A stretch of DNA of 64,000 nucleotides. It comes from a virus. The notes beneath the pieces are model-generated. The model ran no database searches. It was not told where the DNA came from and worked only from the letters and a program-made list of their open reading frames with translations. The stretch is from the IMG/VR virus record IMGVR_UViG_3300027754_005989, positions 1 to 64,000 of that record, one strand, 5' to 3'. Position 1 is the first letter of the stretch. Every line of letters begins with the position of its first letter. The position numbers and the translations under genes were made by a program. This document shows, piece by piece, positions 17,117 through 25,605 of this stretch.

Positions 17117-18138
17117 AAGATGTTTTGCGACAAAACATGCAACATGTTGGAGATATCGTTATAAACCACTTCTTTTTCCTTGCGAATTATCATGCGGTAC
17201 TTTACTTGATCTTCGTCGAGAAATCCTGCCATGTAATTGTTGATGTCTTGTGACACTTGCTCTCTAATAGCCTTATAGTCATAGCTTCCGTTGATTGAAC
17301 TAAACTTGCGTTTACCAATCGGGACATCCACATCACTTGAAGCCGTGCCCTCATCTCCTGAAATTACGATGCAACCACAAGCAGCCATTTCTCTTGGAAT
17401 GCGGTCTCTACCGGGGTGATGTCCAAAATCAATATAAACTTTTGATTTAAGCGCAAGCTGCCTTATCTCTTCTCGACTGAAATTCTCCAACTTGATTACA
17501 ATGCAGTTCATCTCTTCGTATTTTTCAATTATTTTATAGCTGTGAATCAAACCTTTGGCACCATTGTAAAGGATGATGTTGTTTCTTTTATGCAAATTGA
17601 CAAAAAGATCGTAATCTGATTGAAGATAAATTTCATGAGTGTAATCACGCAACATGAAGACGGTACGGGGATCAATCTTACTGCTGTTCACCAAAAAGTC
17701 ATATGCGTATTGAGATTGGCAGGCATGATACATTTTAGGGAGGTTTGGATGATCAAGATTGACGGGTCTGTCGTCGCCCATGCATTCCCAATCTTGCCAC
17801 GGAATTACCCCAAGCCAAAACAAAACCTTCTTGGATTTATAGGGGTCGATGCCTCTTGCCTTGACACATGAATAGATATCTTTATCGCATGGATACCAAT
17901 TAGGTCCCCAGTTAGCGGGGAGGAGGTGAACTTGGTCGGGCTCATCTTCAAGTTCTTCTCTATGTAGAAAGTTTTTAACCCCATAAATTTGATTCCATAG
18001 AGGCACAACTCTGTCGTGTCCCGCTTGTGAATAAATCATGTAGGCATCCTCGCCCAATTCAGTTAACCCAGCGGAAATTTGATGAATCGATTGTTGTCCT
18101 CCAGCATTTCCATAGCCCGAATGCAATAAAAACTTCAT
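17113..18138 (-). CDS. Glycosyltransferase-like protein, paralogue A
   Basis: 341 residues. It is one of three paralogues in the window (see 18479 and 28121). Shared blocks are MKFLLHSGYGNAGGQQSIHQ, NWGPNWYPC, FWLGVIPWQDWE, MYHACQSQYAYDFL, VYIDFGHHPGRDRIPREMAA followed by CGCIVISGDEG, and RKFSSINGSYDY. The late acidic and GC-rich block resembles the donor-binding C-terminal domain of GT-B enzymes. It starts 3 bp after the PGDYG-like gene. Sugar and acceptor unknown. Confidence 0.65.
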   Translation of the reverse strand: MKFLLHSGYGNAGGQQSIHQISAGLTELGEDAYMIYSQAGHDRVVPLWNQIYGVKNFLHREELEDEPDQVHLLPANWGPNWYPCDKDIYSCVKARGIDPYKSKKVLFWLGVIPWQDWECMGDDRPVNLDHPNLPKMYHACQSQYAYDFLVNSSKIDPRTVFMLRDYTHEIYLQSDYDLFVNLHKRNNIILYNGAKGLIHSYKIIEKYEEMNCIVIKLENFSREEIRQLALKSKVYIDFGHHPGRDRIPREMAACGCIVISGDEGTASSDVDVPIGKRKFSSINGSYDYKAIREQVSQDINNYMAGFLDEDQVKYRMIIRKEKEVVYNDISNMLHVLSQNIL

Positions 18139-18140
18139 TT

Positions 18141-18437
18141 TTATTCCTGCTTACAATTTGAAAGAACTATGTCATAAGTGAGTTCAAAAATTTCAAACTT
18201 GCAAGAATAAATTTCACCTGCAATTCCACAAATAATCCAATCAGACAAACCGCTGAACATAGTTCCTTCGAGAGTTCGCAAATAGATTCCATCCTCGTCA
18301 ACTTGCACATCTCCCTTGTGAATGCTAGAAAGCAACCAAGTTGGTAATTCGCTATCGTTTTTGCGTGCATCCAACACATCGGATGTTTTAATTGCTTGAA
18401 TGGTCACCGGCTTTTTGCGTGCATAGACTACTTTCAC
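18141..18437 (-). CDS. PGDYG-like phage protein
   Basis: 98 residues. It begins MKVVYARKKPVTIQAIKTSD and ends with SDWIICGIAGEIYSCKFEIF, the pattern of a widespread small phage family (YRKKPVxVEA ... GDWIIxGxxGExYxCKPxIFxxTYE). The role is unknown. It heads a four-gene operon with paralogue A. The 41-bp gap to the divergent paralogue B must contain both promoters. Confidence 0.75.
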   Translation of the reverse strand: MKVVYARKKPVTIQAIKTSDVLDARKNDSELPTWLLSSIHKGDVQVDEDGIYLRTLEGTMFSGLSDWIICGIAGEIYSCKFEIFELTYDIVLSNCKQE

Positions 18438-18478
18438 GAAAATTCTCCAAATTCTATTGTGGTTTACTCAATCATTAT

Positions 18479-19516
18479 ATGCGATTCAAATTTCATTGTA
18501 CTCGCCATTATTCTGGCGGGCCAGATTGCTTGCATCAATTGGCCGGGGCTGTGAAGAGGCGTGGATACTACTCTGCCATCGTATATCCTCCATTTCAAAT
18601 TGATGGCGTTCTGCCATATTACAAAGAAATTTACGACATTCACGCTGTTGAAACAAGAGATGAAAATATCGATGACCCAGACACAGTACAAGTTTTTCCG
18701 GCGGGATGGGGTCCAGATTATTGGCCTATGAGTCAAGACGCACCTTTTTGCGTAAAACCTTCAGGCAACAACCCATTCAAATCAACCAAAATTATGTATT
18801 GGCTTGGTTTTACAGAGTGGCAATTGTGGCAAAATGCAGGATATGACTGCCCTGTAGACTTACATCATCCCCACTTGCAGAAAATGTACCACGCTTGTCA
18901 GTCGCAATTTATTTACGACTATCTCATAGGCAGCAACTTGATAAATTCTGAACAAATATTTTTTGTCAGAGAACATACAGTTGATGCATTCCTCCACAAT
19001 GAAGAAGACATCCAGAAAAGTCTACCTCACAGAAAAAACATAGTTTTGTATAATCCTGCTAAGGGTCCGCAAAATGCAAATATTTTAATTGATGTATGTA
19101 AAGACATCGATTGTGAATTCATTCCCATTCAAAAAATGAGTCACCAAGAAATTTCAGAATTGGGCATGAAATCAAAAGTTTATATTGATTTTGGGCCTTT
19201 TCCCGGCAGAGAAAAGATACACAGAGAAATGGCTATCTGCGGTTGTACAATTATTACGGGATCTGATGGCTGCTCCAACAATCCAATAGATGTGCCTAGT
19301 GGTTCAAGAAAATTTGCCAGAATCGGGGGACACTATGATTGGATCGCCGTTAAAAAACAAATTATTTGGGATTTGGAAAATCACACCGCAGCCCTTGATG
19401 ATCTGCATATGCGTTACTACAGGCAATCGGTGCGAGAGGAAAAACAGCGTTTTGAAAACGATGTAGATGTCATGATAGATGCACTTAAAAATTATGGAAA
19501 TCTTTGTGGTAGTTGA
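18479..19516 (+). CDS. Glycosyltransferase-like protein, paralogue B
   Basis: 345 residues from the ATG at 18479, chosen because MRFKFHCTRHYSGGPDCLHQ aligns with the starts of its two paralogues; an upstream extension of 29 codons overlaps the divergent gene. It conserves GWGPDYWPM, YWLGFTEWQLWQ, MYHACQSQFIYDYL, VYIDFGPFPGREKIHREMA and CGCTIITGSDG. It is transcribed away from paralogue A, so the pair is divergent and probably arose by duplication. It is followed after 1 bp by an FkbM methyltransferase gene. Confidence 0.65.
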   Translation: MRFKFHCTRHYSGGPDCLHQLAGAVKRRGYYSAIVYPPFQIDGVLPYYKEIYDIHAVETRDENIDDPDTVQVFPAGWGPDYWPMSQDAPFCVKPSGNNPFKSTKIMYWLGFTEWQLWQNAGYDCPVDLHHPHLQKMYHACQSQFIYDYLIGSNLINSEQIFFVREHTVDAFLHNEEDIQKSLPHRKNIVLYNPAKGPQNANILIDVCKDIDCEFIPIQKMSHQEISELGMKSKVYIDFGPFPGREKIHREMAICGCTIITGSDGCSNNPIDVPSGSRKFARIGGHYDWIAVKKQIIWDLENHTAALDDLHMRYYRQSVREEKQRFENDVDVMIDALKNYGNLCGS

Positions 19517-19517
19517 T

Positions 19518-20171
19518 ATGGAATTACTTCATAGATTTATTCAAAACGCAAATAAAATAATTACTAAACCCTACTTCGTCAAGATCGGCGCTAATGATGG
19601 CGTTGCAAACGATCCGTGTGGGCAGCTACTTCTGCAAAATGAATTTTGGAGAGGTTTGTTGATTGAGCCCGTGCCATACTGCGTTGAAAAACTTTCCGCT
19701 GTTTATCACGATAAGAGCAGATTCGCTATACAGGCCAAGGCTGTGTCGGATTTTGCGGGTAAAAAGAGATTTTATTATGTTGACAAGGATGCCAATCTGT
19801 CACAGGATTTACCAGATTGGTATGACCAACTAGGTTCATTTGATAAACAACATATTATAAAGCATTTAAACGGCATATTAGAGCCTTTTATCAAGGAAGT
19901 CGATATCGATTGTGACACTTTGTCTGAAATATTGCGTATCAACGATGTATCAAAGGTTTCGTTGTTGCACATCGACACCGAGGGACACGATCTTAAAGTT
20001 TTACAAAGTTTAAATTTTGATCAAGTGCTTCCATCATGTATTTTGATCGAACACAGACACCTTTCAGAATCTGATAAAGATGATTTGGTGGCTCTTCTAA
20101 ATTATTGGGATTACAAAATCAAATCCTACGAAGAGGATTTTCTTGCATTTCGTTCCAAATTGATTATTTAA
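19518..20171 (+). CDS. FkbM-family methyltransferase
   Basis: 217 residues from MELLHRFIQNANK; the ATG lies 1 bp after the previous stop. FVKIGANDGVANDP is the SAM-binding motif, LLIEPVPYCVEKL the second block, and LLHIDTEGHDLKVLQSL the FkbM signature IDxEGxD. FkbM enzymes O-methylate sugars and natural products, which fits its coupling to paralogue B. It overlaps the convergent gene by 8 bp. Confidence 0.8.
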   Translation: MELLHRFIQNANKIITKPYFVKIGANDGVANDPCGQLLLQNEFWRGLLIEPVPYCVEKLSAVYHDKSRFAIQAKAVSDFAGKKRFYYVDKDANLSQDLPDWYDQLGSFDKQHIIKHLNGILEPFIKEVDIDCDTLSEILRINDVSKVSLLHIDTEGHDLKVLQSLNFDQVLPSCILIEHRHLSESDKDDLVALLNYWDYKIKSYEEDFLAFRSKLII

Positions 20172-21456
20172 CTTTGTTCCAATTCTTTCTCATGTAATCA
20201 GTAATTCCACTTGGTCTTCCAATTACCTGTCCTGTTTCTGGATCAACTTTTGAAAACAAATTGCGAGCAGACTTAATATAAGAATTTCCATCTTGGCTGT
20301 TGTATATTGTTTGTCCGCTGGGACCATTTGTTGTTACAAACTTGCCGAACTTATCATTATAAGCGTAATCTCCAGAAATTCCAGAAGGAGTCGTATATTG
20401 GGCTGTTGTGCCTTCTCCACCAGTAAGTGCTGAATTATCGACTTTACCGCTGGAGAATCCCTTTGCTTGTGAAGTCTCTTGATTGCCAAGATATTCTCCA
20501 GCATTACTGCCAGTAACGCTGTCATCTCCTAAAGTTGCTGAATTATCAACTTTACCGCTGGAGAATCCCTTTACTTGCGATGATGGTCTATTCCCTCTCG
20601 TTTGTTCAGGCTCTGGTTTTGGTTGTTCCTTGGCAGGCTGTGATGCTTGAGTGCTTGGCGTAAATGCTTGTTGAAGTTTCGATGCACCATATACGCCAGT
20701 TGCTGCTCCAGCAGCACCGGCTGCTGCATTCAAGACTGCTGCTTTTTTAGGATTTTGGGTGGCCCACACCTGTAGTGAGTCCATACTTTTTGCTATTGAC
20801 CGTCTTAATCCTTGGTCTTGATTCAGTATTGGAACTTTTTCAATCACCTTGCCAAGCCATTTTAGTCCGGGTATGCCCTTAAGCGTGCCTGATAACCCAC
20901 CGCCTTGTTTTAAAGACTTATCCAGAACTCCATTACGATATTTGTCTAGTTGATTGGCGATTTTGCCAGTATTGTCTAGAGAATTTTTGATTTTTGCAAC
21001 GATATTTAAATATTTTGAAGCTGCTGGATCGGCAGATAATTTTGTTTTATGTTCTTCGTCAGAAATTTTTTCAGAGGGGCTTTTTGAGATCAATGCTATC
21101 AACTTATCAATCGCTTGTTGAGCCTGTTTATGTACAGGCTCCATAGGCTCTACCCGTGCGCCTTGAAATAACTTGCCCATAACACCAGATGCAGCTTTAC
21201 CGGCTAGACCTCCAGCAACACCTCCTGCGATTGTACCCACAGGACCTAATGCCGATCCTAATGTGGCACCCGCTGCTGCTGCGCCCATCTCTGTGCTAGT
21301 TTTGGCTGGGTTGTAATTCCAACCCTCTTCATTGATGATATCAAAAACTTGATTTAATGCTGCCACATCAACATTTGATTCGATTAAATGATTTGCCAAT
21401 TCTTGTCGAACTGATTTGTAATCTTGTGACAAGGCATATTCGTTGAAATTTCGCAT
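20164..21456 (-). CDS. Probable capsid-internal protein with CTS-like N-terminus and repeats
   Basis: 430 residues. The first residues, MRNFNEYALSQDYKSVRQEL, resemble a T4 capsid-targeting sequence, with RQE at 18-20 as a possible gp21-type cleavage point. Gly/Ala-rich stretches (GATLGSALGPVGTIAGGVAG) follow, then helices, and a C-terminal repeat AKGFSSGKVDNSA occurs twice. The end (YIKSARNLFSKVDPETGQV) is basic. No ribosome binding site is visible; TAATAAATATGTC lies directly before the ATG. Likely an internal or injected virion protein, inferred from the tag and composition. Confidence 0.55.
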   Translation of the reverse strand: MRNFNEYALSQDYKSVRQELANHLIESNVDVAALNQVFDIINEEGWNYNPAKTSTEMGAAAAGATLGSALGPVGTIAGGVAGGLAGKAASGVMGKLFQGARVEPMEPVHKQAQQAIDKLIALISKSPSEKISDEEHKTKLSADPAASKYLNIVAKIKNSLDNTGKIANQLDKYRNGVLDKSLKQGGGLSGTLKGIPGLKWLGKVIEKVPILNQDQGLRRSIAKSMDSLQVWATQNPKKAAVLNAAAGAAGAATGVYGASKLQQAFTPSTQASQPAKEQPKPEPEQTRGNRPSSQVKGFSSGKVDNSATLGDDSVTGSNAGEYLGNQETSQAKGFSSGKVDNSALTGGEGTTAQYTTPSGISGDYAYNDKFGKFVTTNGPSGQTIYNSQDGNSYIKSARNLFSKVDPETGQVIGRPSGITDYMRKNWNKVK

Positions 21457-21471
21457 GACATATTTATTACT

Positions 21472-21561
21472 TTAATTGTGTTTTCTTTGTCGCTCATTTC
21501 GCATCCACTTAAAATTCAAATTAGCCATTGTACTTATAAAATTCACAAAATTTTCTTTCAT
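21472..21561 (-). CDS. 29-residue basic peptide coupled to CWS array
   Basis: Starts MKENFVNFISTMANLNFKWM and ends RNERQRKHN. Its ATGA overlaps the stop of the last array gene by 4 bp, and it ends 15 bp before the next gene. The overlap argues for translation; function unknown. Confidence 0.4.
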   Translation of the reverse strand: MKENFVNFISTMANLNFKWMRNERQRKHN

Positions 21562-21746
21562 TGATTACTTCTCCAATCAGATGACCAAGACCAAGACATA
21601 GACCAATACATAGACCTAGGCCAAGACAAAGATAAAGATAAAGACCCAGACCAAAACCTAGACCCAGACCTAGACCAGCATTCTGATTTTGAAGTATTAA
21701 ATCCAAAGCAATTGTTGTAGCTAAAGCTATTTGTTTTAAGGTTCAT
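21558..21746 (-). CDS. CWS-repeat microprotein, minus array unit 5
   Basis: 62 residues: head MNLKTNSFSYNNCFGFNTSK, then SECWS and a tail of alternating Ser with Arg, Gly, Leu, Trp or Met, ending SSDWRSNQ. It overlaps unit 4 and the next small gene by ATGA. Conserved Cys13 and Cys23 and the CFGF block mark the family. No known domain. Confidence 0.6.
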   Translation of the reverse strand: MNLKTNSFSYNNCFGFNTSKSECWSRSGSRFWSGSLSLSLSWPRSMYWSMSWSWSSDWRSNQ

Positions 21747-21988
21747 TGACTAGTGCTCCAATGTTTAGAACAAGCCCCAGACCCAGCCCCAGACCCAGAC
21801 CAAAACATAGAACTAGACCAAAAATTAGACAAAGACCTAGGACTAGACCAATGCCAAGACATATGCCTAGAACTAGACCTATACCTACACAAAAACCAAC
21901 ACATAGATCTAGAAGACCAGCATAGAGATTTTGTATTATTAAATCCAAAACAATAATTATTAGTATTACCAATTGATTTAAGGATCAT
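21743..21988 (-). CDS. CWS-repeat microprotein, minus array unit 4
   Basis: 81 residues: head MILKSIGNTNNYCFGFNNTK, SLCWS, then a longer and more diverged Ser/Trp/Arg tail with GSGAGSGA near the end and terminal SKHWSTSQ. It overlaps both neighbours by 4 bp. It is the longest unit of the minus-strand array. Confidence 0.6.
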   Translation of the reverse strand: MILKSIGNTNNYCFGFNNTKSLCWSSRSMCWFLCRYRSSSRHMSWHWSSPRSLSNFWSSSMFWSGSGAGSGACSKHWSTSQ

Positions 21989-22167
21989 TGATTACTGCTC
22001 CAATTAGTTGACCAAGACTCATGCTTAGACCAAGACATAGACCAAAAATACCAAGTCCAAGACCAAGACCTAGGCCAAGAATCAGACCTAGAAATAGAAA
22101 AGCAATTTGATTTTGAATTATCAAGTCCAAAACATTTGTTGTTGCTAAAGGAATTTGCTTTAAACAT
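21985..22167 (-). CDS. CWS-repeat microprotein, minus array unit 3
   Basis: 60 residues from MFKANSFSNNKCFGLDNSK, with SNCFS in place of CWS, a tail of Trp-Ser/Arg-Ser pairs and the end TNWSSNQ. The start ATG shares one base with the TAA stop of unit 2. The MFK start, aligned with MILK in the other units, is preferred over an upstream non-ATG codon. Confidence 0.6.
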   Translation of the reverse strand: MFKANSFSNNKCFGLDNSKSNCFSISRSDSWPRSWSWTWYFWSMSWSKHESWSTNWSSNQ

Positions 22168-22271
22168 TATTGTCCTGTACTCCAAGATCTAGACCTAGAC
22201 CAGCATTTTGATTTTGAATATTTAAATCCAAAGCAATTGTTGTCGCTAAAGCTATTTGTTTTAAGGATCAT
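22167..22271 (-). CDS. CWS-repeat microprotein, minus array unit 2 (short)
   Basis: 34 residues: MILKTNSFSDNNCFGFKYSK, SKCWS, a tail of only RSRSWS and the end TGQ. It is the minimal form of the family: full head, almost no repeat. Confidence 0.55.
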   Translation of the reverse strand: MILKTNSFSDNNCFGFKYSKSKCWSRSRSWSTGQ

Positions 22272-22412
22272 ATATTTTTAATCCAATGAGCTGAACAAAA
22301 CCAAGACCAATGCCAAGACATAGACCAATGCCAAGACATAGACCAGCATTTTTATTTTGGATTATTAAAACCAAAACATTTGTTGTCTAAGGCTATTTGT
22401 TTTAAGGATCAT
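22268..22412 (-). pseudogene. Broken CWS-repeat unit 1 of the minus array
   Basis: It begins ATGATCCTTAAAACAAATAG like the other units, but a one-base loss in the SNN region shifts the frame and an in-frame TAA precedes the CWS segment. The tail (CWSMSWHWSMSWHWSWF, then SAHWIKNI) is still intact in its own frame and ends with the ATGA overlap to unit 2. It starts 5 bp after the RNA ligase gene. Confidence 0.55.
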
Positions 22413-22416
22413 CGGT

Positions 22417-23409
22417 TTATGTCAAACCATACATCTCATTCAAAATTTTTACACTCCAAGAAGACTTTCCTAGAGCTATTGATTTACATGGTGCTATAGG
22501 TCGCAAAACCAAACCTTCTGCTGGTTTTCCATTTTGATATTTTTGGGTTTTAGCCATATCAATAAGATCCTGTATGCTGTGTTTTTGAACTCCTCTGTAA
22601 ACTAATGGTGCAATAGGAATAGCATTCGTATTGCAAAATACTAATAGTTCATCATAATTAGAAAACCTATTTTCAGATATAAAATATAAATTGAAAACAG
22701 CAAGCTCTACATCTTTAATTCCAGTTGGATTGTCTTGTATTCCTTGTCCGTAAACCTCTCCTTGAATGCAAATGTCTTTGCCAAAAGATGATAGTTTTTC
22801 ATCAATTTTATATTTTCTGACAATATTCCAGAAAGCATTATTGCCATCTTGTAGCTCAAGATTTCGACTACATGAACCAAACACCCCATCTTTAACGAAA
22901 AATGTACCACTACTTCCATCTATTTTCTGAGTAATGTAAACCTCTTTATCTGCAACTTCTATAATAGAAGCAGGATAATTCCTAAGATTATCCTCATCAG
23001 TTTTAATAAGAAAATTAGGAAAATTTCCTTTAGCATTCCCAGCAAGTTGAAGAGGAACAGGCTTTTCATAATGCCTAGCTTTAATAATATTGCTTACATC
23101 TGTTCCTTCTTCTATTGTTGTGTTGAAATTAGGGAATTGTTCCAATATTTTTATTGGAAAACAAATTCCTTGACTAATTTGTCCTCGAAGTCGAATCGGT
23201 TTGATGCGATAATTCTTAGATGCTAAGAAATCAAAAGAGGGATGTGGATCTACAATGCTATCTATGTTTATGTAAACAACAAGGTCTTCAGGTTTAAATT
23301 CTTCTTTTTTACAAACCACTTGCCAGCCTAATACGGTTACAAGTTCTAATGCTGTTGCATTAGGATGTTCATCAATAGATATAATTTTTTCTATTGTTGC
23401 AATTTTCAA
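22417..23409 (-). CDS. RNA ligase (DRB0094/Rnl5-like)
   Basis: 330 residues. An N-terminal OB-like domain (VVYINIDSIVDP, YRIKPIRLRGQISQG) precedes the nucleotidyltransferase core: motif I KIDGSS with Lys162, motif III-like IQGEVYGQG near 220, motif IV AEGLVLRP near 304 and motif V SWSVKILNEMY at the end. The N-terminal domain order matches the DRB0094 family. It seals nicks or breaks in RNA by lysine adenylation. A phage copy could repair host-cleaved tRNA. The CWS array follows 5 bp downstream. Confidence 0.85.
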   Translation of the reverse strand: MKIATIEKIISIDEHPNATALELVTVLGWQVVCKKEEFKPEDLVVYINIDSIVDPHPSFDFLASKNYRIKPIRLRGQISQGICFPIKILEQFPNFNTTIEEGTDVSNIIKARHYEKPVPLQLAGNAKGNFPNFLIKTDEDNLRNYPASIIEVADKEVYITQKIDGSSGTFFVKDGVFGSCSRNLELQDGNNAFWNIVRKYKIDEKLSSFGKDICIQGEVYGQGIQDNPTGIKDVELAVFNLYFISENRFSNYDELLVFCNTNAIPIAPLVYRGVQKHSIQDLIDMAKTQKYQNGKPAEGLVLRPIAPCKSIALGKSSWSVKILNEMYGLT

Positions 23410-23439
23410 ACTAAGTTCTCCGAATGTTTTAACACAACA

Positions 23440-23730
23440 CTATGCAACTGTCCCATCCGGTAAATATTCGACATAAAATTTGAATTTGATTCCTTTTTGC
23501 AAGGACAGTATTTCGCTCCATTGACCGGTTGCGTCTTGGTAAATAACTCGTTTATTGCCATATTCTGAGTAGATTTCCGCAAAAACATTTTCTGCATCAT
23601 TTGTCAAAGTTCTTGAACCCGTGTCTAGGTCGATCAGAAAGACACGGTCTTCATCTACTGCAACAACTTTGTAATCAGCTTTGCACATTTTTTTGGCCTC
23701 GGCCCATCTAAGCAGCGATTCAATGGACAT
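23440..23730 (-). CDS. Hypothetical protein
   Basis: 96 residues, starting MSIESLLRWAEAKKMCKADY and ending with a beta-rich segment (GIKFKFYVEYLPDGTVA). It follows the gene at 23734 by 3 bp and precedes the RNA ligase by 30 bp, so all are probably in one operon. No family recognised. Confidence 0.7.
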   Translation of the reverse strand: MSIESLLRWAEAKKMCKADYKVVAVDEDRVFLIDLDTGSRTLTNDAENVFAEIYSEYGNKRVIYQDATGQWSEILSLQKGIKFKFYVEYLPDGTVA

Positions 23731-23733
23731 ATA

Positions 23734-24099
23734 TTAACTCCACCACTTGTGGTTTTCAACGACTTTTTCCAAACCGTCATAGTCCTGAATGTGCCACCCT
23801 TCGGTTGAATCGAATGGTATTTTTATGATTTTGGGATCGGACAAGCTGTTTTTGGCCTTGTCTCCCAACTCTCGCACCACCGAGATCACAACAGGGCTAG
23901 TACGAATCTTGATTTCGTTCAAGATCCTAAACTTCTTGGAAAACATGTCAGGGTCCAATAAGGCGAAGTCCGCCTGTGGATCAAGGGGCTTGAAGTTTTG
24001 GTCAAATGTTGTGCAACTTAGTCCCAATTCACAACAGCGTTCGATTGCTGCGTCTGAAATTCCAAAGCCCCCATAACATGCGTTAATTATCACTTCCAT
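23734..24099 (-). CDS. Conserved phage protein (INACYGGFG family)
   Basis: 121 residues. The opening MEVIINACYGGFGISDAAI is a block I recognise from many phage and bacterial hypothetical proteins; its function is unknown to me. The C-terminal half (IRTSPVVISVVRELGDKA, FDSTEGWHIQDYDGLEKV) is also typical. It overlaps the upstream 55-codon gene by 17 bp. Confidence 0.75.
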   Translation of the reverse strand: MEVIINACYGGFGISDAAIERCCELGLSCTTFDQNFKPLDPQADFALLDPDMFSKKFRILNEIKIRTSPVVISVVRELGDKAKNSLSDPKIIKIPFDSTEGWHIQDYDGLEKVVENHKWWS

Positions 24100-24250
24100 T
24101 TTTTGATCTCTTTATTTCCTTGGAAAATGACTTTACACCCATGAAATCATCTCTTGTGATTTCTTGCCATTCGCCGTTATGTTTTATCTTTATCGTGACC
24201 TTATTCTCTTTAATTAATTCGACAATTTGAACATCAATGTAGTTAAACAT
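24083..24250 (-). CDS. 55-residue hypothetical protein
   Basis: Starts MFNYIDVQIVELIKENKVT; beta-rich with a basic end. The ribosome binding site GAGGGA lies 6 bp before the ATG, and the 3' end overlaps the next gene by 17 bp. No family recognised. Confidence 0.6.
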   Translation of the reverse strand: MFNYIDVQIVELIKENKVTIKIKHNGEWQEITRDDFMGVKSFSKEIKRSKNGSDN

Positions 24251-24324
24251 GGTAATCCCTCACGGTATTTGCTCAACACCTTGTTGGCGATTTGATATTA
24301 ACATGTTTTTGATTTATGTAAACA

Positions 24325-24810
24325 TCAAAGAGCATAAACTGTGACGGGAATTTCAGACCATAGTCGCACAATCATGCTTTCAATAATCGTCCAATTGCCA
24401 CCAGCCAATCCAGAACCAAACTTAGGACAGGCTATCTGCACTTTTTTGCCAGATTGGATAAGTTCAATTGCTTTCTCTCGAACTTTATTCATGCAGGTTT
24501 GCAATTCAATATATTGCAAACATATTGTTGCTTGATAAGCCAAAGTGGAATTATTTATGCCATTTTGGGCGTACATATTGCAAATTATGATGGGTAGATT
24601 TCCATCCTGTACGAACTGGACAACACCAAGCTTGTCGTCTTTTTTTTGAAAAAATGCTGCCACAGCTTCTGGGAATCTTTTGCCTAAAGGAACTACAAAT
24701 CCTGCGCCCCATTTGTGGACATTGTTGCAAACATGAGGTAAAAGCAAAACCTTTGGACCCTTGATAAGCGATTCAATATCAGCAAATAGGTCGCCAGTTT
24801 TGTATATCAT
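24325..24810 (-). CDS. Macro domain protein (ADP-ribose phosphatase-like)
   Basis: 161 residues. PHVCNNVHKWGAGFVVPLGK is the ADP-ribose-binding block with catalytic-type Asn and Gly residues, NMYAQNGI the central strand, and CPKFGSGLAGGNWTIIESMI the phosphate loop. Poa1-like macro domains remove ADP-ribose or its 1''-phosphate, a by-product of tRNA splicing or NAD-using defence. The presence of an RNA ligase nearby is consistent with RNA repair. It starts directly after the gene upstream. Confidence 0.8.
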   Translation of the reverse strand: MIYKTGDLFADIESLIKGPKVLLLPHVCNNVHKWGAGFVVPLGKRFPEAVAAFFQKKDDKLGVVQFVQDGNLPIIICNMYAQNGINNSTLAYQATICLQYIELQTCMNKVREKAIELIQSGKKVQIACPKFGSGLAGGNWTIIESMIVRLWSEIPVTVYAL

Positions 24811-25041
24811 TTATTTAAGATCCATTGATGGAGACCAGTCATCATAAATACTCCTTAATCTCGGCGCTCTCTTATGGATTTCCAACACCTTTTTTATAGG
24901 CCCCGTGTAATTACTTTCAAAACCCGTGATTTTTCCAACCCAAGTCTTGAAGTTTTTGGCGCTTGGCAAAACAACAAGATCACCAATGACAACTTCAAAA
25001 TCGCACTCATAAGAATATTTTTCATCAATAACTACTTTCAT
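24811..25041 (-). CDS. Small hypothetical protein
   Basis: 76 residues from MKVVIDEKYSYECDFEVVIG, preferred because GGAAG lies 6 bp upstream; a longer form would start at 25068. The sequence GDLVVLPSAKNFKTWVGKIT suggests a small SH3-like barrel. It overlaps the acetyltransferase gene by 17 bp and abuts the macro-domain gene. Confidence 0.65.
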   Translation of the reverse strand: MKVVIDEKYSYECDFEVVIGDLVVLPSAKNFKTWVGKITGFESNYTGPIKKVLEIHKRAPRLRSIYDDWSPSMDLK

Positions 25042-25591
25042 TCCACACTTCCGGCAAATATCTGTCAATGAAATGTTGGATGTTCGGAGAGCTTAAAAGT
25101 GGCACAGCCTGTCTGATCTTTTCAACTTCCCAATCCCACCATTTAATTTTCAGCATGGCATCGATCTGTTCGTCAGAGAATCTTTTTCTGATGATTTTTG
25201 CAGGATTTCCACCAACAATCGTGTAGGGTGGTACATCTTTCACAACATGAGAATTTGCTCCGATAACGGCCCCGTCACCCACGGTCACTCCACTCATGAA
25301 CATTGCGTGATTACCTACAAACACATCGTTTCCAATTGTCACATTCCCACGATTGAGTGGCATGCCTTTGGGATCGTGTGGGAAAATATCCTTGTTTTCA
25401 AATCCAAAAGGATATGTTGATATCCATGATGTGTCATGATCACCAAAAATCGCACCTATACACCACCCAAGACTGCAAAATTTTCCAGTAATAAAAATAT
25501 CATCGCAACCACCGGTCGTCCAAATTGTGAGATGATCAGTTCCGTAAGAATATTCTCCGAACTGCGTGATTGTTTTGATGTCAACAGGCAT
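25025..25591 (-). CDS. Hexapeptide-repeat acetyltransferase (CatB-like), copy 1
   Basis: 188 residues. Left-handed beta-helix hexapeptides are plain (VTIGNDVFVGNHAMFMSGV, then VGDGAVIGANSHVV), followed by VPPYTIVGGNPAKIIRKRF, the standard C-terminal signature of xenobiotic/sugar O-acetyltransferases. The catalytic His is probably in IFGDHDTSW. A close paralogue lies at 25934 on the other strand. Probable substrate: a sugar of a surface glycan. Confidence 0.85.
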   Translation of the reverse strand: MPVDIKTITQFGEYSYGTDHLTIWTTGGCDDIFITGKFCSLGWCIGAIFGDHDTSWISTYPFGFENKDIFPHDPKGMPLNRGNVTIGNDVFVGNHAMFMSGVTVGDGAVIGANSHVVKDVPPYTIVGGNPAKIIRKRFSDEQIDAMLKIKWWDWEVEKIRQAVPLLSSPNIQHFIDRYLPEVWNESSY

Positions 25592-25605
25592 TTTTGACTC
25601 CAATT

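Larger units (their letters stand above)
21558..22412 (-). repeat. Minus-strand tandem array of five CWS units with AGACCW hexanucleotide tracts
   Basis: Five units of 105-246 bp, each with a conserved ~75-bp head and a tract of the hexanucleotide AGACCW on the + strand (GGTCTW on the coding strand). Units join by ATGA or TAATG overlaps. The same unit type forms a second array at 38726-39901 on the other strand. Confidence 0.85.
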
